64,000 nucleotides of DNA from Aquatica leii (GCA_035610365.1 CM069434.1:124986895-125050894), one strand, 5' to 3'; numbered from the stretch's first letter, positions 33,081-44,215 are shown. Made by a program: numbers and translations. The notes: generated by a model not told the origin, from the sequence alone.

Positions 33081-33916
33081 ATACCGAGAATGAGTTTTAT
33101 TTAACGTTGTTAAGTAACAGCTCTATGAATTACTACCCCAGCAATACAACTGCAAATTTTATGACACAATTACCTAAACGAGTAAGATTGACTGGAGAAT
33201 GGGTTGTTGGAATTTCTGAAATTCAATATCCGTGTTCGTTTTTAGCAGTTGGAGAAACTGATAACTTAATGTACTATAGGACTGAACTGCCGGAAGAACA
33301 CGAGTTAAGTCTCGAAGAAGTGTTAAATCTTGCAACAAAACATTTTCTTGACAGTAAAGATTCAATTCATTTTTCTTATCAAGAATGGCATATTGTAAAA
33401 ATTTCTCCAGGAAACTATGAATCAATCGAAGACGTTATTACTGAAATTAATAACCACGAAATAATAAAGAAACTGATTAACTTTAAATACAACAGAATAA
33501 CAAAACGAGTTTTCTTAAAAGTAAACACAACATTATCTGTACTGGGTTTTTCAAGAAGATTAGCGCTTCAACTAGGTTTTCAACCCGATCAAAATTTAGC
33601 AAAAGAAAAAACTTCAGCTCATCCAGCAAACATATGGACAGGTATACCATCTCAAATGTTTATTTATTGTGATATTGTAGAACCACAATTAGTAGGAGAT
33701 GTCTTAGCACCTTTATTGCGAATTGTTAATGTCACTTCTGACAATTACAATTACGGATGTCACAAAGATGTAGTATTTTCTCCTGTACATTATATACCCC
33801 TGATGAGAAAAGAGTTTGAAAATATAGAAATAAATATAAGAACCGACACGGCAGCTTCTATGCCATTCGAGTTTGGTACGTTGAATTTGAAACTTCACTT
33901 CAAAAAACTTAATTAA
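33077..33916 (+). CDS. Polinton minor capsid (penton-like) protein
   Basis: 279 residues from ATG 33077, which overlaps the integrase stop by 4 bases. It resembles the predicted single jelly-roll minor capsid protein of Polintons: an N-terminal FYLTLLSNSSMNYYP, then WVVGISEIQYP near residues 40-50, a central LGFSRRLALQLGF, and a C-terminal PFEFGTLNLKLHF. It would form capsid vertices. Intact, with no frameshift. Assignment rests on recalled family resemblance and on position next to the major capsid gene. Confidence 0.85.
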   Translation: MNTENEFYLTLLSNSSMNYYPSNTTANFMTQLPKRVRLTGEWVVGISEIQYPCSFLAVGETDNLMYYRTELPEEHELSLEEVLNLATKHFLDSKDSIHFSYQEWHIVKISPGNYESIEDVITEINNHEIIKKLINFKYNRITKRVFLKVNTTLSVLGFSRRLALQLGFQPDQNLAKEKTSAHPANIWTGIPSQMFIYCDIVEPQLVGDVLAPLLRIVNVTSDNYNYGCHKDVVFSPVHYIPLMRKEFENIEINIRTDTAASMPFEFGTLNLKLHFKKLN

Positions 33917-33917
33917 C

Positions 33918-34361
33918 ATGGCGTGTCCATATCAACAATATTACATTAATCAAGCCGGTAGTGGAATCGGTGTTATTTACCGAGGGGCTCCATATCAAAG
34001 AGGTCATGGAATTGGAAGTTGGCTGGGGGGTATATTTCGTTCAATTTTACCATTGTTTAAGTCAGGCGTGAAAGCAGTAGGAAAAGAAGCGTTGAGGACA
34101 GGAAGTAATATTTTAGGAGATATTGTGGAAAATCGACCAATCAAAGAATCGTTTCAAGATAGAATGCGCGAAGCCGGTCAGAGTTTGAAACGCAAAGCAG
34201 ACACTAAAATTGAAAATCTGATGCAGGGTTCTGGATATAAAAAACCGCGTCAAAAAACAACCAGTCATTCTCTGTCTGCAATTAACAAGAAGACGTCAAC
34301 TTCTAGACGCAAGCCTGCTAATTCAAAAGTTAATTACAACGATATTTTTGACAGAAATTAA
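33918..34361 (+). CDS. Small glycine-rich, basic Polinton virion-type protein
   Basis: 147 residues, ATG 33918 one base after the previous stop. Gly-rich N-terminus (AGSGIGVIYRGAPYQRGHGI), an amphipathic or membrane-active-like stretch GSWLGGIFRSILPLFKSGVK near residues 34-53, then a basic tail (LKRKADTK, KKPRQKTTS). The plan resembles adenovirus minor capsid precursors such as pVI/pX, which is an inference. Intact, directly upstream of the major capsid gene. Confidence 0.75.
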   Translation: MACPYQQYYINQAGSGIGVIYRGAPYQRGHGIGSWLGGIFRSILPLFKSGVKAVGKEALRTGSNILGDIVENRPIKESFQDRMREAGQSLKRKADTKIENLMQGSGYKKPRQKTTSHSLSAINKKTSTSRRKPANSKVNYNDIFDRN

Positions 34362-34363
34362 TA

Positions 34364-35677
34364 ATGGCTTTTCTTCACGCTCAATCTTGTGAATGCATTA
34401 AATCTGAATTAGATTTATTTGCCCTTCCATCAACTCAAACAAGTATAGAATCTGGCGAATGGATTTTCTACAAGCCACTATCTTCGTTAACTGACGACGC
34501 ACCGATTGAATTTGTTATACCAGGCAACGGCAATGATTACTTAGACTTAAGTCAAACAATGCTGTACGTAACAGCCAAAATCGTGAAACAAGACGATACT
34601 TCGTTAAACCTTGAGGATGTTGTAGGACCCGTAAATAACTGGTTACATTCTCTATTTAGCCAAGTTGAGATTTATTTAAATCAAAAACTTGTATCTCCGC
34701 CTAATAATACGTATGCATACCGTTCTTATATTGAAACTTTACTAAACTATGGATCAGAAGCCAAATCTTCACATTTATCGTGTAGTTTATGGCATAGTGA
34801 TACACCAGGAAAAATGGATAGTCTGACGGAAGACAATGTGGGATTCATTAAAAGAAAATCTTTTACTTCCGAAAATAACCAAATCGAGATGATAGGACAT
34901 GTACACTCTGACATATTTAATCAAGAAAAATTTCTTGTTAACGGCGTCGAGATGAAGATAAAATTTGTTCGTTCAAGAGATTCGTTTAGTTTAATGGCTA
35001 AATTAGGGTCTACATACAAGGTGAAAATTTTAGAAGCCAGTCTTTTAGTAAGAAGAATGAAAATTAATCCTACAATTCTAATTGCACACACAAAAGCGTT
35101 AGAATCTACTTCCGCAAAATATCCAATAACCAAAGCCGATGTTAAAGTATTAACTATTCCATCAGGTTTACAACGAAAGTCTTTAGACAACGTTTTCTTA
35201 GGCCAATTACCTAAACGTTGTATTATTAGATTTGTGTCAAATAAAGCGTTCAATGGAGATTACGCTACCAACCCGTTTAATTTTCATCATTATAAAATTA
35301 ATTACCTGTCCTTGTATATTGATGGTCAGCAAATTCCGTCAAAACCACTTCAACCGGATTTTACAAAATCAGGCCTGTACGTGCGAGCATACCATACTTT
35401 ATACTCCGGAACCGGTATTCATTTCTTAAATGAAGGAAATGATATATCTCGAGAGGATTACCCTAAAGGTTACTGTTTAATGGCTTTTGATTTAACACCG
35501 GATTTATCGGCAAATGCAAATACACATTGGAATCTTGTAAAAAATGGTTCGTTGCGCATAGAAGTCGGATTTGAAGATGCGTTAAGTGAAACGATAAACT
35601 GTTTAGTTTACGCAGAATTTGATAACGTCATAGAAATTGATAAACATAGAAATGTAATGGTGGATTTTAGTAGTTAA
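34364..35677 (+). CDS. Polinton major capsid protein
   Basis: 437 residues, start ATG 34364 two bases after the previous stop. It matches the family often annotated F54H12.2-like, which is the double jelly-roll major capsid protein of Polintons. Diagnostic parts are an N-terminal PIEFVIPGNGNDYLDLSQT near residue 44 and the very conserved GPVNNWLHSLFSQVEIYLNQ near residues 88-107. YAYRSYIETLLNYG follows. The frame is fully open, in contrast to the broken enzymes of the same element. Virus-like particle formation by Polintons is predicted, not shown here. Confidence 0.92.
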   Translation: MAFLHAQSCECIKSELDLFALPSTQTSIESGEWIFYKPLSSLTDDAPIEFVIPGNGNDYLDLSQTMLYVTAKIVKQDDTSLNLEDVVGPVNNWLHSLFSQVEIYLNQKLVSPPNNTYAYRSYIETLLNYGSEAKSSHLSCSLWHSDTPGKMDSLTEDNVGFIKRKSFTSENNQIEMIGHVHSDIFNQEKFLVNGVEMKIKFVRSRDSFSLMAKLGSTYKVKILEASLLVRRMKINPTILIAHTKALESTSAKYPITKADVKVLTIPSGLQRKSLDNVFLGQLPKRCIIRFVSNKAFNGDYATNPFNFHHYKINYLSLYIDGQQIPSKPLQPDFTKSGLYVRAYHTLYSGTGIHFLNEGNDISREDYPKGYCLMAFDLTPDLSANANTHWNLVKNGSLRIEVGFEDALSETINCLVYAEFDNVIEIDKHRNVMVDFSS

Positions 35678-35727
35678 GTATACTCGACACTTGACTCAAC
35701 TTAGTTATTACTTAACACTCGAGAAGA

Positions 35728-36282
35728 ATGGACGCGTTTGTTGATTTGCAAGGTTTTCGCGGAGAAGACAAGAAATTTATTCCTAAAGAAGTTGCAGTTG
35801 TTTCGTCAGATGGTGACTATTGCGAAGTTTTGCTCATAAAGCCACCAAAGCCTTATTCTACTTTGCCAAAATCAGTGAAAAACGAAGTTTATTATTTGGA
35901 AAATTATTTTCATGGTCTAAAATGGAGTACTGGATACATAAATTATGAAGATTTTGAAGACGAACTTAGAAAATTATTGATCCCTTTTAACGGTATTTTT
36001 GTTAAAGGCCATGAAAAGCAAAACACTTTAAAATTTTTAAATAAACCGGTAGTTAACATGGAGGGGCTCAGTTGTCCAACCTTTAAAGAACTAAAAAAAG
36101 ACATGCAAGCAATCAAATGTCTACACCACCACATTGAAAACCCTTCGTGTGCTCTGGAACACGCTTTAATTTTATGCGAATGGTCAAAGAAAAATAGCAG
36201 AGATGAATGCGGTAGAAATTCAACAATGTTTGAAGAATATCCCGACCACCAAGAATGTACATCGACTTGTATGTGCTTCTAA
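35728..36282 (+). CDS. Polinton protein next to protease, unknown function
   Basis: 184 residues from ATG 35728. It begins MDAFVDLQGFRGEDKKFIPK, a pattern (acidic residue, then a conserved KEVAVV strand) seen in a family that recurs beside Polinton proteases. KPPKPYSTLP and YYLENYFHGLKW lie near residues 39 and 57. The acidic residues and HHHIENPSCALEHAL near residue 138 might belong to an RNase H-fold exonuclease-like protein, but I cannot confirm it. The end overlaps the protease start by 80 bases in another frame. The C-terminus may be altered by a shift. Confidence 0.65.
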   Translation: MDAFVDLQGFRGEDKKFIPKEVAVVSSDGDYCEVLLIKPPKPYSTLPKSVKNEVYYLENYFHGLKWSTGYINYEDFEDELRKLLIPFNGIFVKGHEKQNTLKFLNKPVVNMEGLSCPTFKELKKDMQAIKCLHHHIENPSCALEHALILCEWSKKNSRDECGRNSTMFEEYPDHQECTSTCMCF

Positions 36283-36672
36283 TCAACTACCATGGCGTAT
36301 ACAAAGACCTTGTGCTGTTATTGCAAACACCGACCCTTCCTATAAACCTGGTGAACATTGGGCAGCGTTTTACATTGATGAATATGGACATGGAGAATAC
36401 TTTGATTCTTTTGGAAGATCACCCCTAGGATATCAAAAAAATTTTTAGAAAGAAATTGTTGTACTTGGACTTTTAATTGTAAAATTTTACAAGATTTTCA
36501 TTCTATGTTTTGCGGTCAATATTGTCTTGTATATTTATATTTTAAACTTTGTAACACAAACATGATAGAATTTTTAGAAATATTTGATAATGATTTAATA
36601 AAAAATGATGTATGCATTAGTTTATTGTATAATTTGTATTTTAAGAAAACAAATGTAATAGATATTTTGTAA
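36203..36672 (+). pseudogene. Adenain-like cysteine protease, frameshifted
   Basis: Start ATG 36203 inside the preceding gene. The first frame (to 36448) holds the catalytic His context GEHWAAFYID and the acidic residue in EYFDSFGRSP. A frameshift in an A-run near 36437-36445 separates it from the second half, which runs to TAA 36670-36672 and contains the catalytic Cys context CGQYCLVYL. Total length fits the adenovirus-type maturation protease family (C5), which processes capsid precursors. The break should inactivate it. Confidence 0.9.
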
Positions 36673-37148
36673 CATTTATTGTACATAAATAAATAAAAGC
36701 CAGTAAATTCAAATTCAAGTATTTTATTGAAACGCAAATGCTTAATCATATACAAATAAGAATAATGATGTTTCAGGTATTTAATAAAGTTAAACGTATA
36801 AAAATAAATAACAGCGAACATACTATTAACAAAATTAAGAAGAAGAATTAAATAACAGTAATAAGATATAAAGATGAAACAACTAAAACTTAATAATAAT
36901 AATAATAAAATACTTAAATCTAATCAAAGCAGTTATTTACATTTGAAATATTTTAATTGACAATTATTTTTTTTTTTAACAAAAACTTTATACAAATACC
37001 TAAGAATAAATTAAAATTTTAAAAATCATTGTAACAATCAAAAGCAAATATAAAATATATATATATCAAGATTACCTATTTACAAAAAAAAAGTATAAAA
37101 ATAGCAATAAACTAATCAATAAAAATAAAGCAAATCACTACAATGTTA
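36673..37148. other. Convergent spacer between protease and polB
   Basis: AT-rich, no gene. aataaataaaa at about 36688 is a likely poly(A) signal for the plus-strand cluster. A (taa)n-like run lies near 36890-36912 and a (ta)n run near 37057-37065. Confidence 0.6.
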
Positions 37149-40100
37149 TCACCGGTAGCCGTATGGAAGCGTGTCCATACTGTCTTCTAAACGACGCCGT
37201 TTTGTATAATTTACCCTAAACACCTTCTTCTCGGGACGTGATAGAACATCGTAAGTGGAGTTTCTACAGATACGCCGATCCGTTTGAACATAAGTAGCCA
37301 CCGCGTCATTAAGAACCATGCTTTTAAGGGTTTCAAAATTCACGACTAGAGAATTTTTAAAATTTAAAGTTATGCCCTTAACTTTGCATATATATTCATA
37401 ATTATTTGATTTTGTTGAAAACACTTTAAAAGCATAGTTCTTTGGACCTCCACTGACAAACTCTACAATTTTGCTCCCAGGACCGTAACATTCGATCTCG
37501 TCTGTCATGTCTCCTAGGAAATCTCGTGTTACAGGCGCCCATTCTCCGGGTTTCTGAGTAAAGATGATAGAGTCGGTATCAAAGTAGAGGACACGTCTGT
37601 CCAATTGTTTCAGGTATTTGTATAACTCCAATCGGGCATTCGCAGTCGTGTATGTAGCTAGAGCAACATTAACAGTTTTTAAAGACACAATACCTTCATC
37701 CGGCCTGTCCCAATTCAAAATAATGGTGTCATCATCGATCGCAGTAAGTGCATGGGCCTCCACCGAAGGATCGGTCAATATTTTGAATAAATCATAAGGA
37801 TCCTGTATGATTGAAGATTGCATTAGATTTTCACGTTGGGCAAATTTGCCCCAAAATGAATTCAAACATAATTTTGCGATATAACGCATACCAGGGTTAA
37901 CAGAAATATTCGACTTATCTAATGCAATCCCCTCTCGTTCGAGATACTCAGTTACATACCGATCTTTCGTTTCGTCATCGACACACCAAGATGGCCATCC
38001 ACTACATTCCTGCTTTAACTTTAAAAAGTTATTTACGTAAGATGTGAACAAGCCCCCGGATCTATTCTCTTTACTATATTGTGCAATCTCATACTCCCAA
38101 ATTTCTAAAATGTCTAGTACCTTGTATCCTTGTGACAGCGCCTCTCGAAGTTCGTCTGCAACGTAAGTACCTGTAAACTTACGTTCATCGTCCGAATGTC
38201 GGCAATCGTTATAAGACATTGTTTCTCCACACATCCTACAAAGAATGAACATAAGTTTACCGTGCATCCTACAAGGTAAAACTGGGTGGTACAGGTTTGA
38301 TGGAGGCAGGATTGTACATTTAATTATGCCCTCGACGGAGTCTAAAGGTAAAAACTTGCAAACATCGTTTCCAACGTGGATTTTAGGATGGCCAACCGGA
38401 TATTTTCCATACTTGTTGACAAAAGGGTAAAGTGAACATACGTCAAGATACCGGATTACTTCACCTTCTTCTGCCTTGTGGTATAATTTAACGGCGTTGG
38501 TACGTCCTCCGAAGAAACTGTCACGAGGATTCAAAGGTTGGTTTTGAATAATAGCGTGGTTGGATGTGAATTCTTGGGCCTGAACATTAGCTTTTATAAA
38601 ATTACGAAATTCGCACTCCTTCATCTCAACCAAATTGTAACCGAAAGAGCGAATGCGGAAAGATGTAGCTGTGGTTTTCTCACGGCGTACAAACATTGCA
38701 TCGTGTTTATTACCGCTAAGTTCCGCTGTTTGATCAGGGAAACAGATTTCGCAACCGTGGAAGTAGCAGCCGTGGAATTGGTACACTGTATTTGTATTCA
38801 CGCAAAACCATCAACTAAGATGCCCTCTTTTAGTCTAACCTCGCGACTGTTACCTGAATGCTGAATTTTGATGTTCAAAGTATGTTCGAGCCAAAGTAGC
38901 CATTTAATAGCAATAGTTGATTGTTTATCAGCCATCCGGTATCCATTTGGAGGTATAAGTCCTATAGAATCTTTTGAAGAAACTTACGTCTAAAGACAGC
39001 GTTGCATGCTCCAGCAATCGTACAAGATTCTCGAAATGGATCGACGCTGTTCGATGTAGTAAAACGACTCCAGAACTCGATGCAAGCTTTTCTTAAAATT
39101 GAGACATCATCGATACAGTACTTTATAATTTCGGTTTGAAAGTTAAAAACAACGTCGCTCTTCACTTGCTCATCGTACCATTTTAAAAATTCTTTACGCG
39201 TTAAAACCGGCATTTCGTCATAGCCATAATAGTGCGCAGCAGGCATTGGTCCAATATAATTTTGATTTGCCAAAGTATTAAAAAATGAGGAAAATATCCT
39301 TTACTACCTGGAAAATTAAAAGTTTTTGGTAATTTAGATAAGGGCATCGGCATATAATTTATTGAATCAATAAACTTAATGTTTCCGTCACAATTAATTG
39401 ACATCAACTTGGTCCCCGTTGAAATTATTTTAGGATTCCAAGCGTTTTTATTTTTCAATAGCTCCCTTAAAACAAAAGCCCCATCGTACCCCTTCATATT
39501 ATGAGCCAATGCCACAATATCTCCTTTTTTTACCTTTTTCTTTAAAGCCGAAACATAATTTAAAAATCCGCCGACAGGGTTTTCCTTAAAAATGTGTTGC
39601 CGTTTCCCACAGCTAGTACAGTTATAGTTGATATCATTGATGTTAACACAGAAATTACACACCTGTTCAGCAACACATAAAGAAGGCGTGTGCAAAAACA
39701 TGTTACCCGCTACGGGAGTATCCTGTCGGCATTCAAAGTCGTAAAATATGAAAACAAAATTTTGATTTAATTTTTTCGAAGAATTTTTAGCCATAAAGCA
39801 CAGGTGACGAGTAGGTTTATCAGCATCGCAATTTCTACAATAGCTGTACCCACACTTGTGAGGTTTGGACTTGTCTACCCACACACTATTAAGACACGAC
39901 TTACACCTTCTGAGAATCTTGCACAATTCCTTAGAGTGTTCTGCAAAACAATCGGAGCCTCGAAAATCTCTATTGCATGTATTGCACAATATAGTTTCTT
40001 GATCTTTGTTACATGGCGGTGACGTGTGGCAGGCCGGACAAATGTACTTACACTGTTTGTGGCGAATTTTACTGTTTGTACGTGTTCTACACATCTCGCA

Positions 40101-40956
40101 GAAGTATTTAGTAGAAAATGCAGCACACAGATTGGTGATAACGTTGTAGTGATTATTTTCTAAAATTAAGTTTAAAACTAATTTATTACAGCCGCGTGGC
40201 CCCTCGTAGTACACAGATTTGCCTAAAATCAAATTATGTTAGCAAGATTGCTAATGTACTGGTTAAATTAGTTACCTAGACGGTTATTGTAGACAACAAT
40301 CGTATATGCAGTTAAATGGTCCTGAAATTGCTGAATGTGTTCCCTGGTACCGCCATTGCTAAGATCCACGCCTGCATCTTTACATAGGTTTACTGCACGT
40401 TCCGTTGTTTGGTGGTTGTTCTGTAATTGTAGACTATGTATCATGGGATCTTGAGTTTTCCATGCTTTGGCCAGTACCAGGGCTCGCGCCAAACAAAGAT
40501 TGTCGTCGTTTGGCGCAACAACCATTATTCCCTTTTTCGTCGGCAATATTCTTGGTACGAAACGCCAACCATCCGATCCCTAGCGGCTCCGCCGTAACCA
40601 ATAGGAAGTGCTACACGGTCAACGTGAAGCCGGAGAGCGTCGGTGGAGAAGAAATTTGCGTTACTTTGCAAAATTTTCTCCAGCGTAGCCATGATGGTCT
40701 TGGCGTTTAGTTGATCGCGCCGGCGGAACGATATACCCACCGGTTTTTCTGGGTAGTTATCGTTCCGAAGCACCAGGCCTACGCGATCGGATGGTGCGGC
40801 GTCTTTTAAAAGGTGCTCAAGCACTTCGTTAAATGCACTCTAAAAGTTCGCGGTTTAAAATAAAAAAAAATTAAATATCAAACTTACTTCGAGCCAGATC
40901 AGCGGATTCGTTGCTAGAGAAACCTCTTTAAATTTGAATATCATGGTTTTACCCAT
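37149..40956 (-). pseudogene. Protein-primed DNA polymerase B, spliced and frameshifted
   Basis: The start is ATG 40956 with a 23-codon first exon (40956-40888). Introns with gt...ag ends lie at 40887-40840 and 40275-40223. The N-terminal part includes NDDNLCLARALVLAKAW. A Cys-rich region (about 40150-39800) precedes the exonuclease domain (FIFYDFECRQD; ALAHNMKGYDGAFVLREL). The polymerase domain has motif A DVCSLYPFVNKYGKYPVGHP, motif B KLCLNSFWGKF and motif C YFDTDSIIF. Frame changes occur near 40530, 39285, 38955 and 38815. The family replicates Polintons by protein priming; this copy is inactive. Confidence 0.93.
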
Positions 40957-40994
40957 GGTCTTAAATTTTTTAATTTCTTTAACGTTTTCTTGGA

Positions 40995-41458
40995 TTAGGT
41001 AAAATACAAGAACTCCCCGTCATTGTACATCTATAAATAATTAGCTAGATAAAGTTAATAGGTGTGATTATAAAACTTACATCATAGTCGCCATTCCGGG
41101 ATGTTGATGGCGTCAACCCAAATCCGACCGAGTTCTACAATTAATTATGTTAGTTAAACATAAATAAGTAGTAAAAAACTTACATTCAGGTGAGCAGCAG
41201 ACGTTGACGGTGCTTCTATCTTGGCAGTATCCTTAAAGTAAGAAATAGTTATTCGTGTACAAAAATAATAACATTAAAAAATCTTACCTTCAGCTCGATA
41301 ACCCTTTCGATAAGGCGTAGAAAGATACCCTCATCCTCTTTATCAATAGTATCTCCATAAATAACCATTCTCTCAACAACATCTTCATAGGCTTCGATTA
41401 GCTCCTGATCACTTAGCACTCCACATGCGAATAAATTTAAAATCGTTGACGCAGACAT
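40995..41458 (-). CDS. Small four-exon Polinton accessory gene
   Basis: Exons 41458-41288 (57 codons), 41231-41184 (16), 41134-41081 (18) and 41030-40995 (11 plus stop TAA). All junctions are gtaag donors and ag acceptors, all introns about 50 bp and phase 0, giving a continuous 102-residue product. Exon 1 is acidic and helical (DQELIEAYEDVVERM; GIFLRLIERVIELK), exons 2-3 are Ser/Thr/Asn-rich, and the end is YNDGEFLYFT. It lies 39 bases upstream of the polB start codon on the same strand and could instead be a 5' extension of polB whose junction is lost. No homolog recognised. Confidence 0.55.
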
Positions 41459-41679
41459 TATTTTTTTGTAACACAATGTACAAGAATGAATAATACTTGT
41501 ACAAAATTTCCTTTTATACACGTTTGGCACAAGAAAGAATGCAGTTGAACTGCGCTTAATCGATTTATGAAATATACCTTATTGACTGTTGACTTAATTA
41601 TTAGAAAAATTTTAGTTTCTATTTCTAAGTATTACGAGTATTGATAAGTATTAATTAGATATTTAATTCCAACTTTTTA

Positions 41680-43100
41680 AATTATGATTCGATTGAAGGA
41701 TGTGTTAGAGTAATTACTTAATATGTAATTATATTGTCATTTTACATTGTTGCTTGGTTTTCACAAAAATATTTTAGAATTTTTAATTTTGCTTGTATTT
41801 AATTTTTAAGATGGTGCTCTATAATATTTTTTACACCGTTATAATGAGTTCTTATAGTACAAAATATTTTATTCGAAAACAGTTTCTTTTTCAAAGTTTC
41901 GCTTATGAAGGAATACGTTTTAGTAATTAAATGTATGTAATTATATCATCAATTGCAAATTACACGAAAAATATTTATAACGTCAAACAGCAGTAGTTGT
42001 TTCTGTATCTTAAGAGTATTAGTAAGTGCAGTTTTTAATAATCTTTTCTACATATTATTATAGTATTGATTTTTCTGACTTTATTTTTTTTTATGTGGTA
42101 AAATATATAATTCCATTTTTTTTTTTTAAACTATAATTCGATTAAAAAATGCATTAGAGTAATTAGTTATGAGTAATTACGCGGTCATTTATGTTATTGC
42201 TTATGTTATTGATGGTTTTCGCAAAATAATTTATAACTTTTTGCTTGTATTTAATTTTTTAAGATGGTGCTCTATAACATTTTTTTACACTGTTATAATG
42301 AGTTCTTATAGTACAAAATATTTTATTCGAAAACAGTTTCTTTTTCAAAGTATCGCTTATGAAGGAATACGGTTTGATAATTAAATGTATGTAATTATAT
42401 CATCAATTGAAAATTACGCGAAAAATATTTATAACGTCAAACAGGAGTAGTTGTTTCTGTATCTTAAGAGTATTAGTAAGTACAGTTTTTAATAATCTTT
42501 TCTACATATTATTATAGTATTGATTTTTCTGACTTTATTTTTTATGTGGTAAAATATTTAATTCCATTTTTTAAAACTATAATTCGATTAAAAAATGCAT
42601 TAGAGTAATTAGTTATGAGTGATTACGCGGTCATTTATGTTATTGCTTATGTTATTGACGGTTTTCGCAAAATAATTTATAACTTTTAAAGTCTATGCTT
42701 GTTTTTACTTTTTTAAGATGGTGTTACATTATTTTTTACACAGTTATAATGAGTTTTTATAGTTCTTTCAAATGTGATTATCCGAAAACAGTTTCTTTTT
42801 CAAACTATGGTTTATGTAGGAATACGTTTTGGTAATAAGTTGTATGTAATTATGTCATCAATTGCTAACTACATGAAAAATATTTATAGCGTCAAACATT
42901 TTTTAATAATCTTTTCTAGAAATAGTACTGATTTTTTTTGTTACTTTAATTTTGTATCTGATTTCATTTTTAATTCTAAATTATTCAAACTATATTTATT
43001 ACTATCGATTGAAGAAGGATGCGTTTGCTTAGGTAATTATATCTAATTACATGGTCATTTACGTTAATGCCTGGCTTTCACAAAATATGTTATTACCAGT
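41680..43100. repeat. Degenerate ~453-bp tandem repeat inside the Polinton
   Basis: Three units and part of a fourth: aagatggtg begins at about 41811, 42262 and 42715, and attcgatt(a/g)aa at about 41689, 42137, 42590 and, weaker, 43007. Units share cagtttctttttcaaa and atttataacgtcaaaca. The array fills most of the gap between two divergently transcribed regions (polB side and the spliced gene at 43337), so it could contain promoters. Short frames inside are not conserved in unit three. Confidence 0.75.
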
Positions 43101-43336
43101 AAAATTTCGGCGTGTGTCAGACAATATCCGAGCGTTATTCCTGTATCTTACGAGTATTGGTAAGTACAATTTTTATATAATCTTTTTTCTTTACATACAG
43201 TAATGCTTTTTATGCAATTACATATTTAATTTCAACTGTGTAAAACTATATTTACAGCTAATGACAATTTTATTCATATGTTTGATACCCACCGCTAGTA
43301 CTGATTGCAAATAATTTTTTAGGTATAATTACTGCA

Positions 43337-43848
43337 ATGGAAGTTTTACCCGTTCTAAGTAGTCCTCTCTTTGAATCGGAAAATATCTGTGAAAACTGCA
43401 GCGTTAATTTAGAGAACTCAGGTATAACATCCTTTATCCTTACTATCCACGTTAATATATGATTTTCACAGATCTTTTTAAAAGTTGCTGCATAGTGGCT
43501 ACATCGCAAAGAGATTGGTGTACTCCATCTGCTAGAGGCATATATGAAGATGATTTGCCAAGTTGTCGCGCAAGACCTCCTCAAATAAAGGATCTATCAG
43601 GTTTTATGTCAGCTGATAGTGCCGATGATAGCATCATTAGCATTTCCTCGGAAGGTACGTACAAATACTTTTTATTGCTTACAACTTGAACAACTAACTA
43701 TATTGCAGATGAAAAAGACGACAAAATGGAGGAAGACTTGGAAAAAAACTCTAAAATAGAAGCTATAATTGTACAAAACGAGTGGGAAGAACTTCCTGAA
43801 GGCGCATTAGAAATAATGTATTTTATAGAAGAGTTTATAATGAATTAA
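43337..43848 (+). CDS. Small three-exon Polinton accessory gene
   Basis: Exons 43337-43421, 43472-43654 and 43709-43848, with introns of 50 and 54 bp having gt...ag ends and both in phase 1. The joined frame is 136 codons, open from ATG to TAA. Exon 1 has a CxxC (ENICENCSVNL), exon 2 a CC...C pattern (FKSCCIVATSQRDWC), and exon 3 is strongly acidic (EKDDKMEEDLEKN). An aataaa poly(A) signal follows at 43851. It is the last gene before the right terminal repeat. I recognise no family. The intact frame across two introns argues for a real gene. Confidence 0.7.
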
Positions 43849-44023
43849 AAAATAAAGGTTTTTATATGTAGTTTTTATTGTTTTCAAAACTATTTGTATA
43901 AAATTTTCTCATTTTTTCTTTTGTTACAAATTACGTTTTTCAACCCTGCTTTCAGTACTTTCATGGCATTTTTTTTTTTCATATATCACTATATTATTTA
44001 CAATTCACCGTTTTGATTCAACT

Positions 44024-44097
44024 GTTGCGTAGGCCAGTGGTTACGGTCGCCGCTTTGTAATCAAGAAGCCCGGGTTCAAATCCAGGTACACCCACAG
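44024..44097 (+). ncRNA. tRNA-like sequence in right terminal repeat
   Basis: Counterpart of 28988-29062. The A box TAGGCCAGTGG is at 44030-44040, the B box GGTTCAAATCC at 44073-44083 and the T7 run at 44099-44105. The boxes and D-stem are identical to the left copy, while the 5' acceptor-like part differs (gttgcg versus tttccg). It points outward. Confidence 0.5.
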
Positions 44098-44215
44098 CTT
44101 TTTTTAAATAAAAATACTTCTCGCTCGAATCATGAGACTTCATGACGCATAAAAAATTACCAGTTACGCGATGACGCACGACGCAATCAAAATTACCAAT
44201 TATGCGATGATGTAA

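Noticed and set aside
42169..42384. 71-codon frame repeated in the 453-bp units
   Set aside because: Only about 28 codons are shared by two units and the third unit destroys the frame.
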